From contig NC_067198.1 in NCBI RefSeq assembly GCF_000699445.3, positions 2,175,301-2,239,300 on the forward strand: DNA of 64,000 bases. Reading direction: 5' to 3'. The DNA is from Schistosoma haematobium. Taxonomy: Eukaryota > Platyhelminthes > Trematoda > Strigeidida > Schistosomatidae. This document shows, piece by piece, positions 52,100 through 64,000 of this stretch; within the stretch, counting starts at the first letter, position 1; each line of letters opens with the position of its first letter. Under the pieces are notes generated by a model. It was not told where the DNA came from. It did no database searches and was given only the letters and a program-made list of their open reading frames with translations. The position numbers and the translations under genes were made by a program.

Positions 52100-52890
52100 A
52101 ATTAACTAGATGATTTGGACTTTGCAGATGACTTGATCCTTCTATTTCATACAAACGGACAAATTCAAATGTAGAGAGCTAGTGTAGCAGCAGCTTTTGA
52201 AGGAGTAGGCTTCAACATACACAAGGGAAAAGTAAGATCCTCAAATACAACATAGACAACAGCATCCTAGTCACACTGGATGGCGAAGTTCTCAAAGATG
52301 TGGAATCTTTCACGTACCTGGATATAGTATCATCGATGAACAAAGAGGATCTGATGAAGACGTAAAAGCGAGGATTGACAAAGCAAGGACCGCATTCTTA
52401 CAGCTGTAGAACACATGGAATTCAAAAAAACTGTCAATCAATATCAAAGTGAGAATCTTTAATACGAACGTTAAGACGGTTCTACTGTACGGAGTTAAAA
52501 CTCGGAGAATTACTACAACCATCATCAAGAAGGTACACGTATTTATAAATAATTGTCTACACAAGATACTGAATGTCTGTTGGTCGGATACCATCATCAA
52601 CAACCTACTATGACAGAGAACAGACCAGCTTCTTTCTCAAGAGGAAATTAGGAAGAGACTTTGGAGGTGGATAGGATATTCATTACGAAAACCATCAGAT
52701 TGCATCACAAGACAATCGCTAACTTACAATCCTGAAGGCAAACGTTAAAGAGGAAAACCAAAAAATAATACGTCAGGAATCGGAACCAGACATAAAAAAG
52801 GTGAATAGGAACTGGAAAGGATTGTTTAGGACAGAGTTGGACGGAGAATGCTGGTAGGTAGTATGCTGCTTCGACATTCAGGAGTATTGT
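52100..52890 (+). pseudogene. Degenerate RTE (SR2-like) fragment
   Basis: From [18 protein letters not shown] sequence through GSDEDVKARIDKARTAFLQL to the C-terminal blocks; frameshifts and stops throughout. It corresponds to residues about 735 to the end of the ORF at 7066. Confidence 0.75.
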
Positions 52891-53094
52891 AATGATAGAT
52901 AAATAAGATCACAGGATATAAAGATATCTTCCTCCATTATGAAACATTTGGTTGAGATTAGTCATAAGGTTGATATCAAGTCAGTATACTGAGGTTATAC
53001 AGAAACTGAAACTTTGTTTATGTGTTCCATAAAAACACAATTTGTTCTTACCCTTAACCTACCCTGGTATTTCTGATTTTTTTTATTGTGATCA

Positions 53095-53300
53095 TGAACC
53101 GATTGGTGCTTATACCACCAACCTTAATGGTCTAGAGGTTAAGCGTTTGCATTTTAGACTGAAGGCTCTGGGTTCGAATCCCGCAAGCGGGATCATTGAT
53201 GCGCACTGCTGACGCATCCCACAATAGGACGAAACGTCCATCCAGTACTTCCCAGTTTTCAATGATGGTCTAACATCAATCGATTCATGATCTCAATCAA
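53095..53300 (+). repeat. Family A retroposon, plus sense
   Basis: tRNA-like head (TAATGGTCTAGAGGTTAAGC, GGGTTCGAATCCCGCAAGCG) and hammerhead-like CACTGCTGACGCATCCCACA, then AGGACGAAACGTCCATCCAG. The core has CUGACGC in place of CUGACGA. The sequence AACCGATTGRTG occurs before the head and again in reverse at the end, so the unit is bounded by short inverted sequence. Confidence 0.75.
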
Positions 53301-53439
53301 AAACCTAATAATCTCCATAAAACTATATTGATAATACTGATTTATTATCCAAAATGGTTATCATATTGTTTCTATGCCTTTTATTTCTTTATGTTACAGC
53401 TTACCTTTAACCTGTCTAATTGACCATTTATTTTTCGCT

Positions 53440-53655
53440 GATTGAAATCATGAATCAATTGAAGCTAGACCATTATGGAAAACCTGGAAGCAGTGAACGG
53501 CTGTTTCGTCCTAGTATGGGACTCCTCAGCAGTGCGTATCCACGATCCCGCACCCCGCGAGCTTCAAACCCGAGACCTATCAATCCCACCCCAGGCGCTT
53601 AACCAACTAGACCACTGAGCTGGCCGGCATCCAACGCTGTTAATGTCTATTCTAC
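53440..53655 (-). repeat. Family A retroposon with intact-looking hammerhead
   Basis: Minus-sense copy only 140 bases from the plus-sense copy at 53095. The ribozyme is at 53490-53535. Confidence 0.78.
53490..53535 (-). ncRNA. Hammerhead ribozyme (family A), core intact
   Basis: Sense strand GCACTGCTGAGGAGTCCCAT then ACTAGGACGAAACAGCCGTT then CACTGC. CUGAGGA, stem II GUCC/GGAC, GAAAC, a short stem III, and GUU cleavage triplet (allowed by the NUH rule); the outer stem GCACUG/CACUGC is nearly complete. Confidence 0.7.
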
Positions 53656-54013
53656 ATATATAAATGGTCTTAACAAGTCTATTATGTATTTCTAGGTTGA
53701 TAATAATACTGATCTAATTCTACACTTGAATATGAATAGCCAAGAAAAAAAAAAGAATTTTCTAGAAAACGACCATATTTATGTGTATAGTTTAGTTCAA
53801 ATATAATCGATCATGTACATAAAATTAAATCATTAACCAATCATAAATTGGTTGATGAAATTCTAATGTAAACTAATTTGATTTAAGACACCTCCGCAGT
53901 TCTAAATTGATCGAGTCATTATTATGAAATAGAATATGTTATTAGTTAGATATTATTGATGATAATATTGATTTTTTGATTATTATTATATAATAAGAAT
54001 AATTACTTAATTG

Positions 54014-54965
54014 CATGGAGAACAGCTGACAGACGCATTCCAAGTAAGGACCGAAGTCAGACAAGACTGTCTACTCTCTCCCTTCCTCTTTCTTCTAGTG
54101 GTCGACTGGATTATGGAGACCTCGACATCTGAGGGAAAGTATGAGATACAATGGACAGATCACAATCAATTAGAAGATTTGGACTTCGCAGATGACCTAG
54201 CCCTCCTATCGCATACACATGAACAAATGCAGATAAAGACAGCCAGTGTAGCAGCACTCTCTGCATCAGTAGGCCTCAACATATACAAGGGGAAAACCAA
54301 GATCCTCAAATACAACACGGAGAACAGCAATCCAATCACTCTTGATGGAGAAACTCTGGAAGATGTAGAATCCTTCACATACCTGAGAAGCATCATCAAT
54401 GAACAAGGAGGTTCAGATGCAGACGTAAAGGTGAGGATTGAAAAAGCATTCCTACAATTGAAGAATATATGGAACTGAAAACAACTGTCTGTCAACCAAT
54501 ATCAAAGTCAGAATCTTCAATACGAACATCAAGACAGTTCTACTGTACGGAGTTGAAACTTGGAGAACTACTACAATCATCATGAAGAATGTACAAGTAG
54601 TTATGAATAGTTATCTATGCAAGATACTCAACATCCATTGGCCTGATACCATTACCAATAGCCTACTGTGACGGAGAACAAATAAGCTTTGAGATGAAGA
54701 GAAATTTTAGAAAAGTTGGAATTGTATAGGATTCATATTGAGGAAATCATCAAACTGCATCACCAAGTAAGCGCTAAATTGGAATCTTGAAAGAAAACGG
54801 GAAAAAGGAAGGCGAAAGAATACACTGCGTCTGGAATTGGAAACAGATATGAAAGGAATGAATAGCAACTGGAAACAACTGTAAAAGGTTGTCTAGGACA
54901 GAGTTACATGGAGAATAATGGTGGGCGGCCTATGCTCCTCTATGAAAGGGAACAGTTGTAAGGGC
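54014..54965 (+). pseudogene. Degenerate RTE (SR2-like) fragment
   Basis: HGEQLTDAFQVRTEVRQDCL through [13 protein letters not shown] to LQLKNIWN, then a stop (TGA at about 54476) and an inserted 4 bases (TGTC) that shift the frame. The remaining C-terminal part is worn. About 250 bases match the inverted copy at 58127 without visible difference, lesions included. Confidence 0.8.
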
Positions 54966-55199
54966 CAGAACAGTTAGCCCACATATTCAAGTAGGCCTCC
55001 TTATATTTTATTGTGCCAATATATCATTTAGTTCTGGCAAACTTCATCTGTTGATCGGATTATCTAAATTTATCAAGGTGATCAATCTGTAAAATTTCAT
55101 AAAATGCAGTTACTTAGTAAGATTTTTGTTTGTTCGTGTAAACTAATGGAACTATACGGTAATCCACCATTCGAATAACACTTTTGTAGGTTTTTTTGA

Positions 55200-55435
55200 T
55201 TGAGAACATGAATCGATTGATGTTAGACCACCATTGAAAAGCCAAAAGCACTGGACGACCGTTTCATCTTATTGTGGGACTTCTCAGCAGTGCGCATCCA
55301 CGATCCCCTCGAGAGATTCGAACCCAAGGCCTTCAGTCTCGCGCACGAATGCTTAACGATTAGACCACTGAACCGGTATCCAACAGTGTCAATGTCTAAC
55401 CTCAATCAATCTGCGAAGTTGCGCGACCATCTTGT
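55200..55435 (-). repeat. Family A retroposon
   Basis: Minus-sense, complete from the tRNA-like head (ACCGGTTCAGTGGTCTAATC) to GATTGATGTTAGACC in reverse. The hammerhead has CUGAGAA and GAUGAAAC: two core/stem changes. It abuts family B at 55470. Confidence 0.75.
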
Positions 55436-55469
55436 TTGTTTGAATCTTCTTATTGATGTTTAGGACTTC

Positions 55470-55730
55470 AATTGATATATCTCTTATTGGTCTATGTGCA
55501 ACCTGTGCGGATTGCCTCGGTATTACCTTGAGTCACAAGCATTATATTCTTGGATAGATGGTGGCTAACAGTTGAATCCGAGACGCGCATTTCGTCCTGT
55601 TTTGGACTCGTCAGTTGGACATACATCCATCCCAGAGTTGATATTCACCCCGGGACTCAAGTTCCGAATAGGACAAAACACGCTTCCCTAATTCCACTGC
55701 TAGCCACCACCTACCTTTACCTATAATCAA
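55470..55730 (-). repeat. Family B (Sm-alpha-like) palindromic retroposon
   Basis: It begins CTTATTGATGTTTAGGAC and has inverted halves: GATGGTGGCTAACAGTTGAA near 55557 against CCACTGCTAGCCACCACC near 55700. An intact hammerhead on the minus strand (55578-55618) faces a worn one on the plus strand (AATAGGACAAAACACGCTTC). Confidence 0.72.
55578..55618 (-). ncRNA. Hammerhead ribozyme (family B), core intact
   Basis: Sense strand CCAACTGACGAGTCCAAAAC then AGGACGAAATGCGCGTCTCGG: CUGACGAG, stem II GUCC/GGAC, GAAA, and GUC cleavage triplet followed by U. The outer stem (CCAA against UCGG) is partly mismatched. Confidence 0.7.
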
Positions 55731-55810
55731 TCTCACATTGTTGTTACATTCTTAGTATTTGGTTTCATTTAGATTTAATATGGTTCATTTAGTTTACAAA
55801 TCTAAATGGT

Positions 55811-55811
<1 letters not shown>

Positions 55812-55847
<36 letters not shown>
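55812..55847. repeat. (AT)n microsatellite
   Basis: About 17 perfect AT units. 55850-56300 is plain AT-rich sequence without a recognised feature. Confidence 0.9.
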
Positions 55848-55851
<4 letters not shown>

Positions 55852-56299
55852 TCTAATCAGCTTTACTGTAATTAATCTTATTAAGCTCACATTTATACTT
55901 TTAAAAGTACTGATTCTTTAAATGAATTTGCACATGACTGACAAATACACCTTTGTATTATTCCATTCTTTCTGTTTTACAAAGTTCAGGGTCAAAAAAA
56001 ACACGTTTCATGCAATAATAACGACACTAGAGAATGGTTAAGTAAATCATCTAGGAAGTCATCAGTATTGTTAACATTGTTTATACTATGGTTTGAACAT
56101 ACTTAAATTTGGTAATGATACTATTAGGTGTATAACACTATTAGAGACAAGAGAATCGATGAAATAGTTTTACAAATCAATTCCTTATTTGATAGTACAA
56201 ATAGACTGTTCTCACCGTTGAGTGTAATGTAATAGATTTGTATGACAGTATCATAATATGAGTAAGGGGGATTTGTGAAAATTGTAGTATTATCTAAGC

Positions 56300-56450
56300 T
56301 AGGGAGCCATTGTAAAACCTGGAAGCACCAGGGCAGCCATTTCGTCCCAGCGTGAGACTCCTCAGCAGTGCTCATCTACGATCCCACAAGCAGGACTCGA
56401 ACTCGGGATCTTCGGTTTCGAACATTAACGCTTAACCTCTAAATTAAACT
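56300..56450 (-). repeat. Family A retroposon, worn
   Basis: Minus-sense. In reverse it has TAGAGGTTAAGCGTTAATG, GAGTTCGAGTCCTGC and GCACTGCTGAGGAGTCTCAC. It ends about 200 bases before the triplet tract. Confidence 0.7.
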
Positions 56451-56659
56451 ATGCTCCAGATAGGGATTTTCTCAAGAAAGTGCATAAGTTCGTCAGTTCA
56501 GTAGGGGAATCATTATTCGACATTTGATATTCAAAACACATTCAAAAACTACAGTGATAAACATCAACAATCCAACGAAAACCGATGGAAAGAATCCATT
56601 TGATTGTACCCAATTAAGTTCTCTTCGAATAATACAACAAAAATAACAATAAAACAAAG

Positions 56660-57763
<1,104 letters not shown>

Positions 57764-57769
57764 AAGATT

Positions 57770-58126
57770 GATGTTGAAATTATCAATAATAATCATGATT
57801 AATTTTCGAAGGTCCTAAAATATGAATTAACATACTGAGATGGGATTTGGAATATTATCCAGTTAACGATTATCATAGCAATTATTAATATGATCTAAAT
57901 GAAATCGAAATTCATATTAGCACCGGAAGAATGTCAGAATATGAAGTATTGGAAATAAACTCATATCAAGGTTTATTTAAGAAACTGTGAAAATGTGTTG
58001 AGATTATGTTGTACTAAGGAATTGTGTGTGTCTTCTGAATAAAAAGATCAGGCTTGAATTGACGAATCGTTAAAGTCTTCAATGTGCACAAGTTTCTTAC
58101 TTGGCTTTCCTTCGAACCAATCCGTC
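57770..58126. other. Spacer between triplet tract and RTE copy
   Basis: AT-rich, no recognised feature. Confidence 0.4.
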
Positions 58127-58770
58127 TTACTTACTTACTTACGCCTGTTGCTCCTCGTGAAGGAGCATAGGCCGCTCACCAACATTATTCATACAACCCT
58201 GTCCTGGGCAATCCTTTCCAGCTCCTTCCAGTTGTTATTCATCTTTTTCATATCTGCTTCTATTTCCTGACATAATGTGTTCTTTGGCCTTCCTCTTTTC
58301 CGCTTCCCTTCAGGATTGCAAGTTAAGGCTTGCTTCGTGATGTAGTTTAATGATTTACGTGATGTATGTCCTATCCATTTCCATCGTCTTTTCCTAACTT
58401 CCTCTTCAGCTGGAAGCTGGTTTTTTCTCTCCTAGAGAAGGCTGTTTCTGATGGTATCCGACCAACGGATGTTGAGTATCTTGCATAGATAACTATTTAT
58501 AAATACTTGTATCTTCTTCATGATGATTGTAGTAGTTCTCCAAGTTTCAACTCCGTACAGTAGAACTGTCTTGATGTTCGTATTGAAGATTCTGACTTTG
58601 ATATTGGTTGACAGACAGTTGTTTTCAGTTCCATATATTCTTCAATTGTAGGAATGCTTTTTCAATCCTCACCTTTACGTCTGCATCTGAACCTCCTTGT
58701 TCATTGATGATGCTTCTCAGGTATGTGAAGGATTCTACATCTTCCAGAGTTTCTCCATCAAGAGTGATAC
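58127..58770 (-). mobile_element. 5'-truncated RTE (SR2-like) copy
   Basis: Minus-sense 3' end with a (TAAG)3-4 tail at about 58131-58142, the AGGAGCATAGGCCGCTCA block, and coding remnant up to the block GSDADVKVRI. Same stop and 4-base insertion as 54014-54965. Confidence 0.8.
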
Positions 58771-59268
58771 TGTTACTCTTATTTTTCAAATAACTATAAG
58801 TGAAGATTCTATTGAGAACAGATGACAAGAATTCAACAATCGAAGTGTTGATTGGTTTACATTCATCTTTCAATAACCACACTGGATAGTTCTCAGTTAT
58901 GTTTTTGGAAAGAGCATGGTTTATGTGGTTAATATAATAAGCTGCATAAGATCAAATAAATTTGTATAGACATTATAAAGTGGCCTTAAAGCGGTAGCTT
59001 ATTCTCTACACATTATTGTACATGGTATCTACTGAAAAGTACAATACATAGCTTATTTGAACAAAATACCTTTTTCAAAGATTCAGTAAAACTCCATTAT
59101 TTTATTTGGTGACTCAATGGGTTCCTTTAGTTGTTGTAAAATCGAAGCTGTAAACTATTTCTTTGAATAATAAAGCATGTTTATTCATCATTCAAGTTAT
59201 CACCTATTTAATGAAATACACTTAGTTCAATTGGTACTGTTTACTTAAATCTTCCTATTGATGTTTAG
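58771..59268. other. No recognised feature
   Basis: AT-rich spacer. Confidence 0.4.
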
Positions 59269-59269
59269 T

Positions 59270-59460
59270 ACTGCATTTGATCAGTCTCTTATCAACATAT
59301 GTGCATATGTGCCTTAATTCACAAGCATTCTAGGCAAAGATGGATAATGGTTAGCAGTGGAATCCAGGACGCGCGTCAATTCCAGCTGACGAGTTACAAA
59401 TTCGATGAAACGCGCTTCCTGGATTGAATTGCTAGCCACTATCCATCTTTGCTTATAATA
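59270..59460 (+). repeat. Family B palindromic retroposon with hammerhead
   Basis: 42-base arms at 59335-59376 and 59410-59451 are about 88% inverted matches, and the hammerhead strand (59382-59422) lies across the loop and right arm: CCAGCTGACGAGTTACAAAT then TCGATGAAACGCGCTTCCTGG. CUGACGAG and GAAAC are kept; the cleavage triplet is UUC, allowed by NUH; stem II is weak. Confidence 0.72.
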
Positions 59461-59634
59461 CGCTTAATGGTTATTATAATAAATTGTATCCATATATTAT
59501 TATTATTATTATCATTGTAATTAAGAATTTGTATTATACTCTTTGTTTATTTATGCATAACTAATCAGATTGACTCAGCTGATGTACACTAATCTAAGTT
59601 ACATTTGAACGAAACTCATATTTTTCTTGAATAA

Positions 59635-59775
59635 AACTATGAATCGATAGATGTTAGACCATCATTGAAAACTTGTAAGCACTAGACGTCCGTTTCATCC
59701 TATTGTGGGATGACTCCGCATCAGTGAGCATTCATGACCCGACTTATGGGATTCGAACCCAGGACCTTCTATCAT
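59635..59775 (-). repeat. Family A retroposon, truncated
   Basis: Contains ATCGATAGATGTTAGACCAT, CACTAGACGTCCGTTTCATC and a B box in reverse (GGGATTCGAACCCAGGACC), but loses the A-box side. Confidence 0.7.
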
Positions 59776-59779
59776 GCCA

Positions 59780-60410
59780 AAATATGAAGCAATAATAACA
59801 ATTCAATAAATCAGTAGTTCACTTTTTTCTTTAAAGAATTATCAACATGAATCGAACTTGACAACAACATAACAAGCCAAGAATAACTGAGATCATTTTT
59901 TTCTCCAATATTTTACATGTTACATTCCATTGATCAATTTGTCTTGGTAACTAGATCGTAAAACAGACATGTATAATGAGACATATCTATCTAGCTGTGT
60001 GCGTGTGCGTGTGTGTGTTTGTCATTACATTTACATGTATTCGTAATCAGTGTTGTAAAATTCTCATCAATGAATTGTTCTTGATCGATAAACATAAAAT
60101 AGATCAATACACTTCACTGGTGGTTCTTATGTCATCATCACCATAAGTAATTTAGTCCCATAAGGAATTTAATGACAAGAGATATGAAATAAACAAGTTT
60201 AGATTTTATAGCATATTCAAGAGTGTATCTAAGGTCTATAAACTAACGTCAGCTGACATATCACACAGTAATGTATTTACTTAATGATTAAATACCATCA
60301 ATCGAAAATGGAATATCATTAATAACAAGTAATAAGTTTCAACTTTTGTTGTGTCTTATGCTTTATTGATTATATCACATGATATGATTGCCAATTAAAA
60401 CATCGACGTA
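59780..60410. other. No recognised feature
   Basis: AT-rich; a short TGTGTGCGTGTGCG run near 59996-60019. Confidence 0.4.
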
Positions 60411-60414
60411 AATA

Positions 60415-60600
60415 TCCTTGGCACTGTGCCAAATCAATAACGCGTTAACGATTACAAACAGCTTAAAGTTAATCTCTGAGTTTTGATTGGTTTTTCTGTT
60501 TAATTTTGCCTGTTGAGCTTAGAACACAGCTTCTACTGTATGTATTGCATATTTTAGATATACATGGTGTATATTACAAGTAAATCAGTTTGTATCATAT
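60415..60600 (-). repeat. R4 repeat, copy 3
   Basis: The reverse complement shares ATTGATTTGGCACAGTGCCA and the order TTCTAAGCTCAACAGGC / CCAATCAAAACTCAGAG with copies 1 and 2. Confidence 0.5.
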
Positions 60601-61595
60601 CATAAAATAGAAAATAACAATTATACATGATCAAGCCAAAAGTATCTGTGAGTATGAATTACCCATAGTTTAATCTTCATTAGGATATATTAACTTCAAG
60701 GTATCCTTCTAGCATGTAAAACAAGTGAAAACAAACAACTTTGGTCAGAGGAAAATCTTTGTTGTTAGTTATGAAGACTAGACCAATTTAAAGAAAAGTA
60801 AATCAGAAGGTAGAGGGGAAACTGTGTGTTAAAGACAAGACTCCCTGATATAATTCAACATTTCGGTGGTAAGTAACAGTTTGTTTGTGATAAACAAAAT
60901 GGATGAAGTGCTTCGGTTTGCTGTGGCTTGGTATTATATCAGCCAAATTATGTTGCTTGTATAAGGACAGCAAATCTACGTGAGGAAGCCTTTTCCCTTA
61001 AGAGTATCGTTTGACTTGATAAAGGAAAAAGAAATAGTCAACTTAGAGTTTTAGCAACCAATGGTTACGGTGTCCTAGGAGTTTAGGTGTCAAACTGAAA
61101 AGTCACTTTCTGTATGAGAGGTTGAGACAAAAACGACCTTAAATTTGGCAAAGGCCAAGATCATAGTAATTCACTGGGTCCTGAAATTGACTTGCAATAA
61201 TTTCGACGAAAAACACCTACATGACACACAGCAGATACAGTGACAATCATAACAGTTGGAGTTGTATCCACTTTTGTAACTTCCGCTCATATCAGTAACA
61301 CTAAATCTTACAACTCAGTTGAGATATATGTTAACGTTGACTGACTTATGCAAAACTCCTTTGTTACCAACCTCGAATCAGAATACAAGAAAAGTCAACC
61401 AATATACCTTGTATCACTCCCTATTTGAAAACATATAGGGTTATATACATCAAATACAAAACTACGATGAATCAGAATTGTGACATTCATATATGGACAC
61501 CACTAGGTCATCTGTTTTGAGAATTCCATATTGTAGTAAACATACAACATTATTATTATTACCAGGGTGCTTGGTACCTGTGTGGTTGCGCCACA
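60601..61595. other. No recognised feature
   Basis: AT-rich, no coding or repeat family identified. Confidence 0.4.
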
Positions 61596-61727
61596 GGATT
61601 GAGCTGCACTGTTCAGATTGTAGCGTTAAAGTCTATATGGTGTCTGGTTCTGCTGGAAACGGGATTGAGCTGTACTCTTTGGGTTGTCACGTGAAAGTCT
61701 GGATGGTGTCTGGTCCTCCTGAAAACC
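61596..61727 (+). repeat. 66-bp tandem duplication in an open frame
   Basis: Two units of 66 bases (GGATTGAGCTGCACTG... and GGATTGAGCTGTACTC...) both ending with GGTGTCTGGT, a CTCCTGAAAAC-like word and no stop; period divisible by three, so the 103-codon frame 61493-61804 repeats RIELHC..VKVYMVSG / GIELYS..VKVWMVSG. No known family; coding status unproven. Confidence 0.7.
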
Positions 61728-62304
61728 AATGTAAAATTACCCTGGCCCGCAAGGGTATATATATATTTGATAAAAGTAGAACTCCGCTCTTAAAAGTGTT
61801 ATGATAGATACAAATATCAGCTTCTCCAGGTGACACTGTGATTATCGCACCTGATAGATGATCACATACTTGAAGCTGGATAACTGAAAGGCAGGATAGA
61901 TAAACGAAAAGAGTGACAAAGTTCCAGTACATTATCATGAGAATATTTCTTGTCCTTGAAACAGCCGTGAAGGCTACTCAATCACTATGAATATGATCTT
62001 CAATACGATCGTTGGACTCTGTAGTAGAAAAAAATTGTTGTTTGTTGAATATTGAACAAGTATAAAGGATATTATTCATAAAGATATCTGACCAAACATC
62101 TTTGTGATAACATATGTTCAAAGGAACACGACATCATAAATGAACTGCGCTTTTGTCAAACAATTCAGATCATAGAGTATATATGATCCCAGAAGATACA
62201 CGTTTTTTTAAAGTAGTCTTCACAAAAAAAGCTATTAGTGGACCCAAACACATCTGTATTAATTTGTGGCACAAATTCAAAGCAAAATATAATGTTATTT
62301 TTTG

Positions 62305-62545
62305 ATTGAGATCATGGATCGATTGATGTTATACCACCACCTTTGGAAACATTAAAGCAATGGGTGGCTGTTTCGTTCTATCGTGGAACTCCTCAGCAGT
62401 GCGCATCCACGATCCCGCTCGCGGGACTCGAACCCAGGGCCTTCGGTCCCGCGCGCGAACTCTTAACTTACTGAACCACTGAGCCGGCATCCAATGGTGA
62501 TAGCGTCTAACATCAACCAACCCACGAAATTGCGCGACAACCTTC
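62305..62545 (-). repeat. Family A retroposon, near full length
   Basis: Minus-sense; tRNA-like head GCCGGCTCAGTGGTTCAGTA, B box GGGTTCGAGTCCCGCGAGCG, hammerhead CTGCTGAGGAGTTCCACGAT then AGAACGAAACAGCCACCCA. Core intact, but the cleavage triplet is ACC, which breaks the NUH rule. Confidence 0.78.
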
Positions 62546-63869
62546 TATTGTACTGAGGTAGATACCTGTCTCTGCCCGACATGGATTAGCTGTTATTTGC
62601 TTATTTCCCATGCAAATACCTCCTTTTTTTTGAAAAAGAATATCATAGCTATCTATAAAGGTTCATGCGTAATAGATATATAATTCACTGTAGTCTTTGT
62701 AAAACGTGCTACATCTTCTTTCGCTCTCGTACAATTAAAAGGTATTTGACAAAAAGAATATAATTATATACTACTTAAAACTAACCAGCTATAACATATG
62801 CCTAAATGACTTTCTCTGAGAAATAATATAAGATCATTCCATGATCGTTTATATGAGTACATATTCTTGCAATTTAATGGTTTCGTGCAGTGATAAGTAG
62901 TGGACAAGGGAATAGTAAGTAAGTTAGGAAACGGTTCGTCCATTTAACAGAATGGCTTGCATTGAATGTCGTTCCTCCTTACTGTTCACTTAACAGTTTA
63001 TGTTAGTTGAATAGGGAATCACTCATGTGGATATTGAAGTAATCATTACTGACATATTCTGTCTTGCAATGTTAAAGCACTATCACAACTGCTGTTTTGA
63101 ATCGAACTCTTCATCTCCTGTATTCTTACTTGAGAGCCGTTCTATCCTTGTTTGACCAATATTTTTTCACTATACATTAAGGTTAATGTATAAGACAACG
63201 AATAATGTTTTCCGATTCCTAGTTGTTGATCATTTAAGTTATATCTCCAGTTTACTGAATATAAATCCATAGTTTATACGGATAAAAATATGTGCTATAC
63301 TCTATAATCTTAGATACATAAACTCTCCTGTTACTTGACTTCCACAGTTTTATCTAAGATGAATTTGTGGAGATCATCAGAAGGAACGTTATTTACTCCC
63401 TCTCTCTCTCTCACTATTCAACTGCAACTGTATATCAAGCATTTGTTGTAAGATAGACGACAAATCCTTTGAAATTTTCTCATAACCTTGTGTAGTGATA
63501 CGATTCATCGTTCTTGATCAGCTTTCACATGTTAACTGCGTTTAAACGATTTAAAAAAAACACACTTCTTTTTGATGCTAATGAGCCGTCATAGTAATTT
63601 AGACGTTCACGTTGAGAACTTTACTACTGGATTCAGAATTTTTTCAGATTGATTATTCTATTGTCATAATTAACTCAAGTCAACCTCTACTCTTAACAAG
63701 AAGTAGATCACAATTTTCAAGGATACTAACTAAACTATATAATGATATTAAGTGTCTTACAATGATTAACTTTTGATATAACGAAACAGTAGTTTTCAAC
63801 AAATTGACCAACTCGATGAAGAAAAATTCACCCTACAAATAAGTAGTTTACTTATAATTGCTTATGTTG
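62546..63869. other. No recognised feature
   Basis: AT-rich, with a short (CT)n run near 63400; no gene or repeat family identified. Confidence 0.4.
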
Positions 63870-64000
63870 AACGGTTTTGAACTGATCAATGTTAGACCAC
63901 GATTTAAAGCCTAAAATTTTCGTCGTAGTATACGACTTCTCGGCATTGAGCAGAACCTTCACTCCTACTCACGAACTCTTAAACTCTAAACCACTGTGTC
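63870..64000 (-). repeat. Family A retroposon, worn, cut by window edge
   Basis: GAACTGATCAATGTTAGACC, TACGACTTCTCGGCATTGAG and CTAAACCACTG follow the family A order with gaps. Confidence 0.5.

Noticed and set aside
55300..55380. tRNA gene in the family A head
   Set aside because: A and B boxes are present, but the cloverleaf stems do not pair; it is the Pol III promoter of the retroposon, as in every copy of the family.

Overview
The window looks like a blood-fluke (Schistosoma-type) nuclear genome. It is AT-rich, the genes are split into small exons, and the first introns are only 30-50 bases long. The repeats are also of schistosome type: an SR2/RTE-like retrotransposon and many Sm-alpha-like retroposons that carry a tRNA-like head and a hammerhead ribozyme. 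This assignment is inferred from sequence and family knowledge; no search was run.

Three conserved host genes can be assembled by hand. (1) ALG12, the ER dolichol-linked alpha-1,6-mannosyltransferase, lies on the minus strand from 11741 to 704 and runs off the left edge (six exons, 341 codons visible). (2) GPN1, a GPN-loop GTPase of RNA polymerase II assembly and import, lies on the plus strand from 15604 to 24592 (seven exons, about 378 aa). (3) RNF121, an ER/Golgi multipass RING E3 ligase, lies on the minus strand from 38553 to 30954 (four internal exons; first and last exons not found). ALG12 and GPN1 are divergently arranged; RNF121 converges on GPN1. All joined exons keep frame. Two RNF121 donors and one ALG12 donor read GTATCCTTT, the U12-type (minor spliceosome) consensus.

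The rest is repeat-dominated. A nearly complete RTE retrotransposon (6936-10075, intact 998-codon ORF) sits in the 7.7 kb third intron of ALG12, nested in an older repeat and flanked by an 8-base target duplication. Degenerate RTE pieces lie at 24.3, 48.7, 52.1, 54.0 and 58.1 kb. Jockey/CR1-like reverse transcriptase relics lie at 13-14 kb and 39.9-41 kb. A second RTE-like family (called E2 here) leaves 3' tails throughout 20-46 kb. Recurrent non-coding families are called R1 (about 500 bp, about ten copies), R3 (about 560 bp, three copies), R4 (LTR-like, three copies) and R5.

From 46.5 kb to the right edge no host protein-coding gene was recognised. This part holds a tRNA-Phe-like sequence, many hammerhead retroposons, and a 1.1 kb triplet tract (56665-57763) in which about 273 uninterrupted CTG units are sandwiched between CTA runs. 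Two inverted, apparently identical RTE fragments flank that tract.
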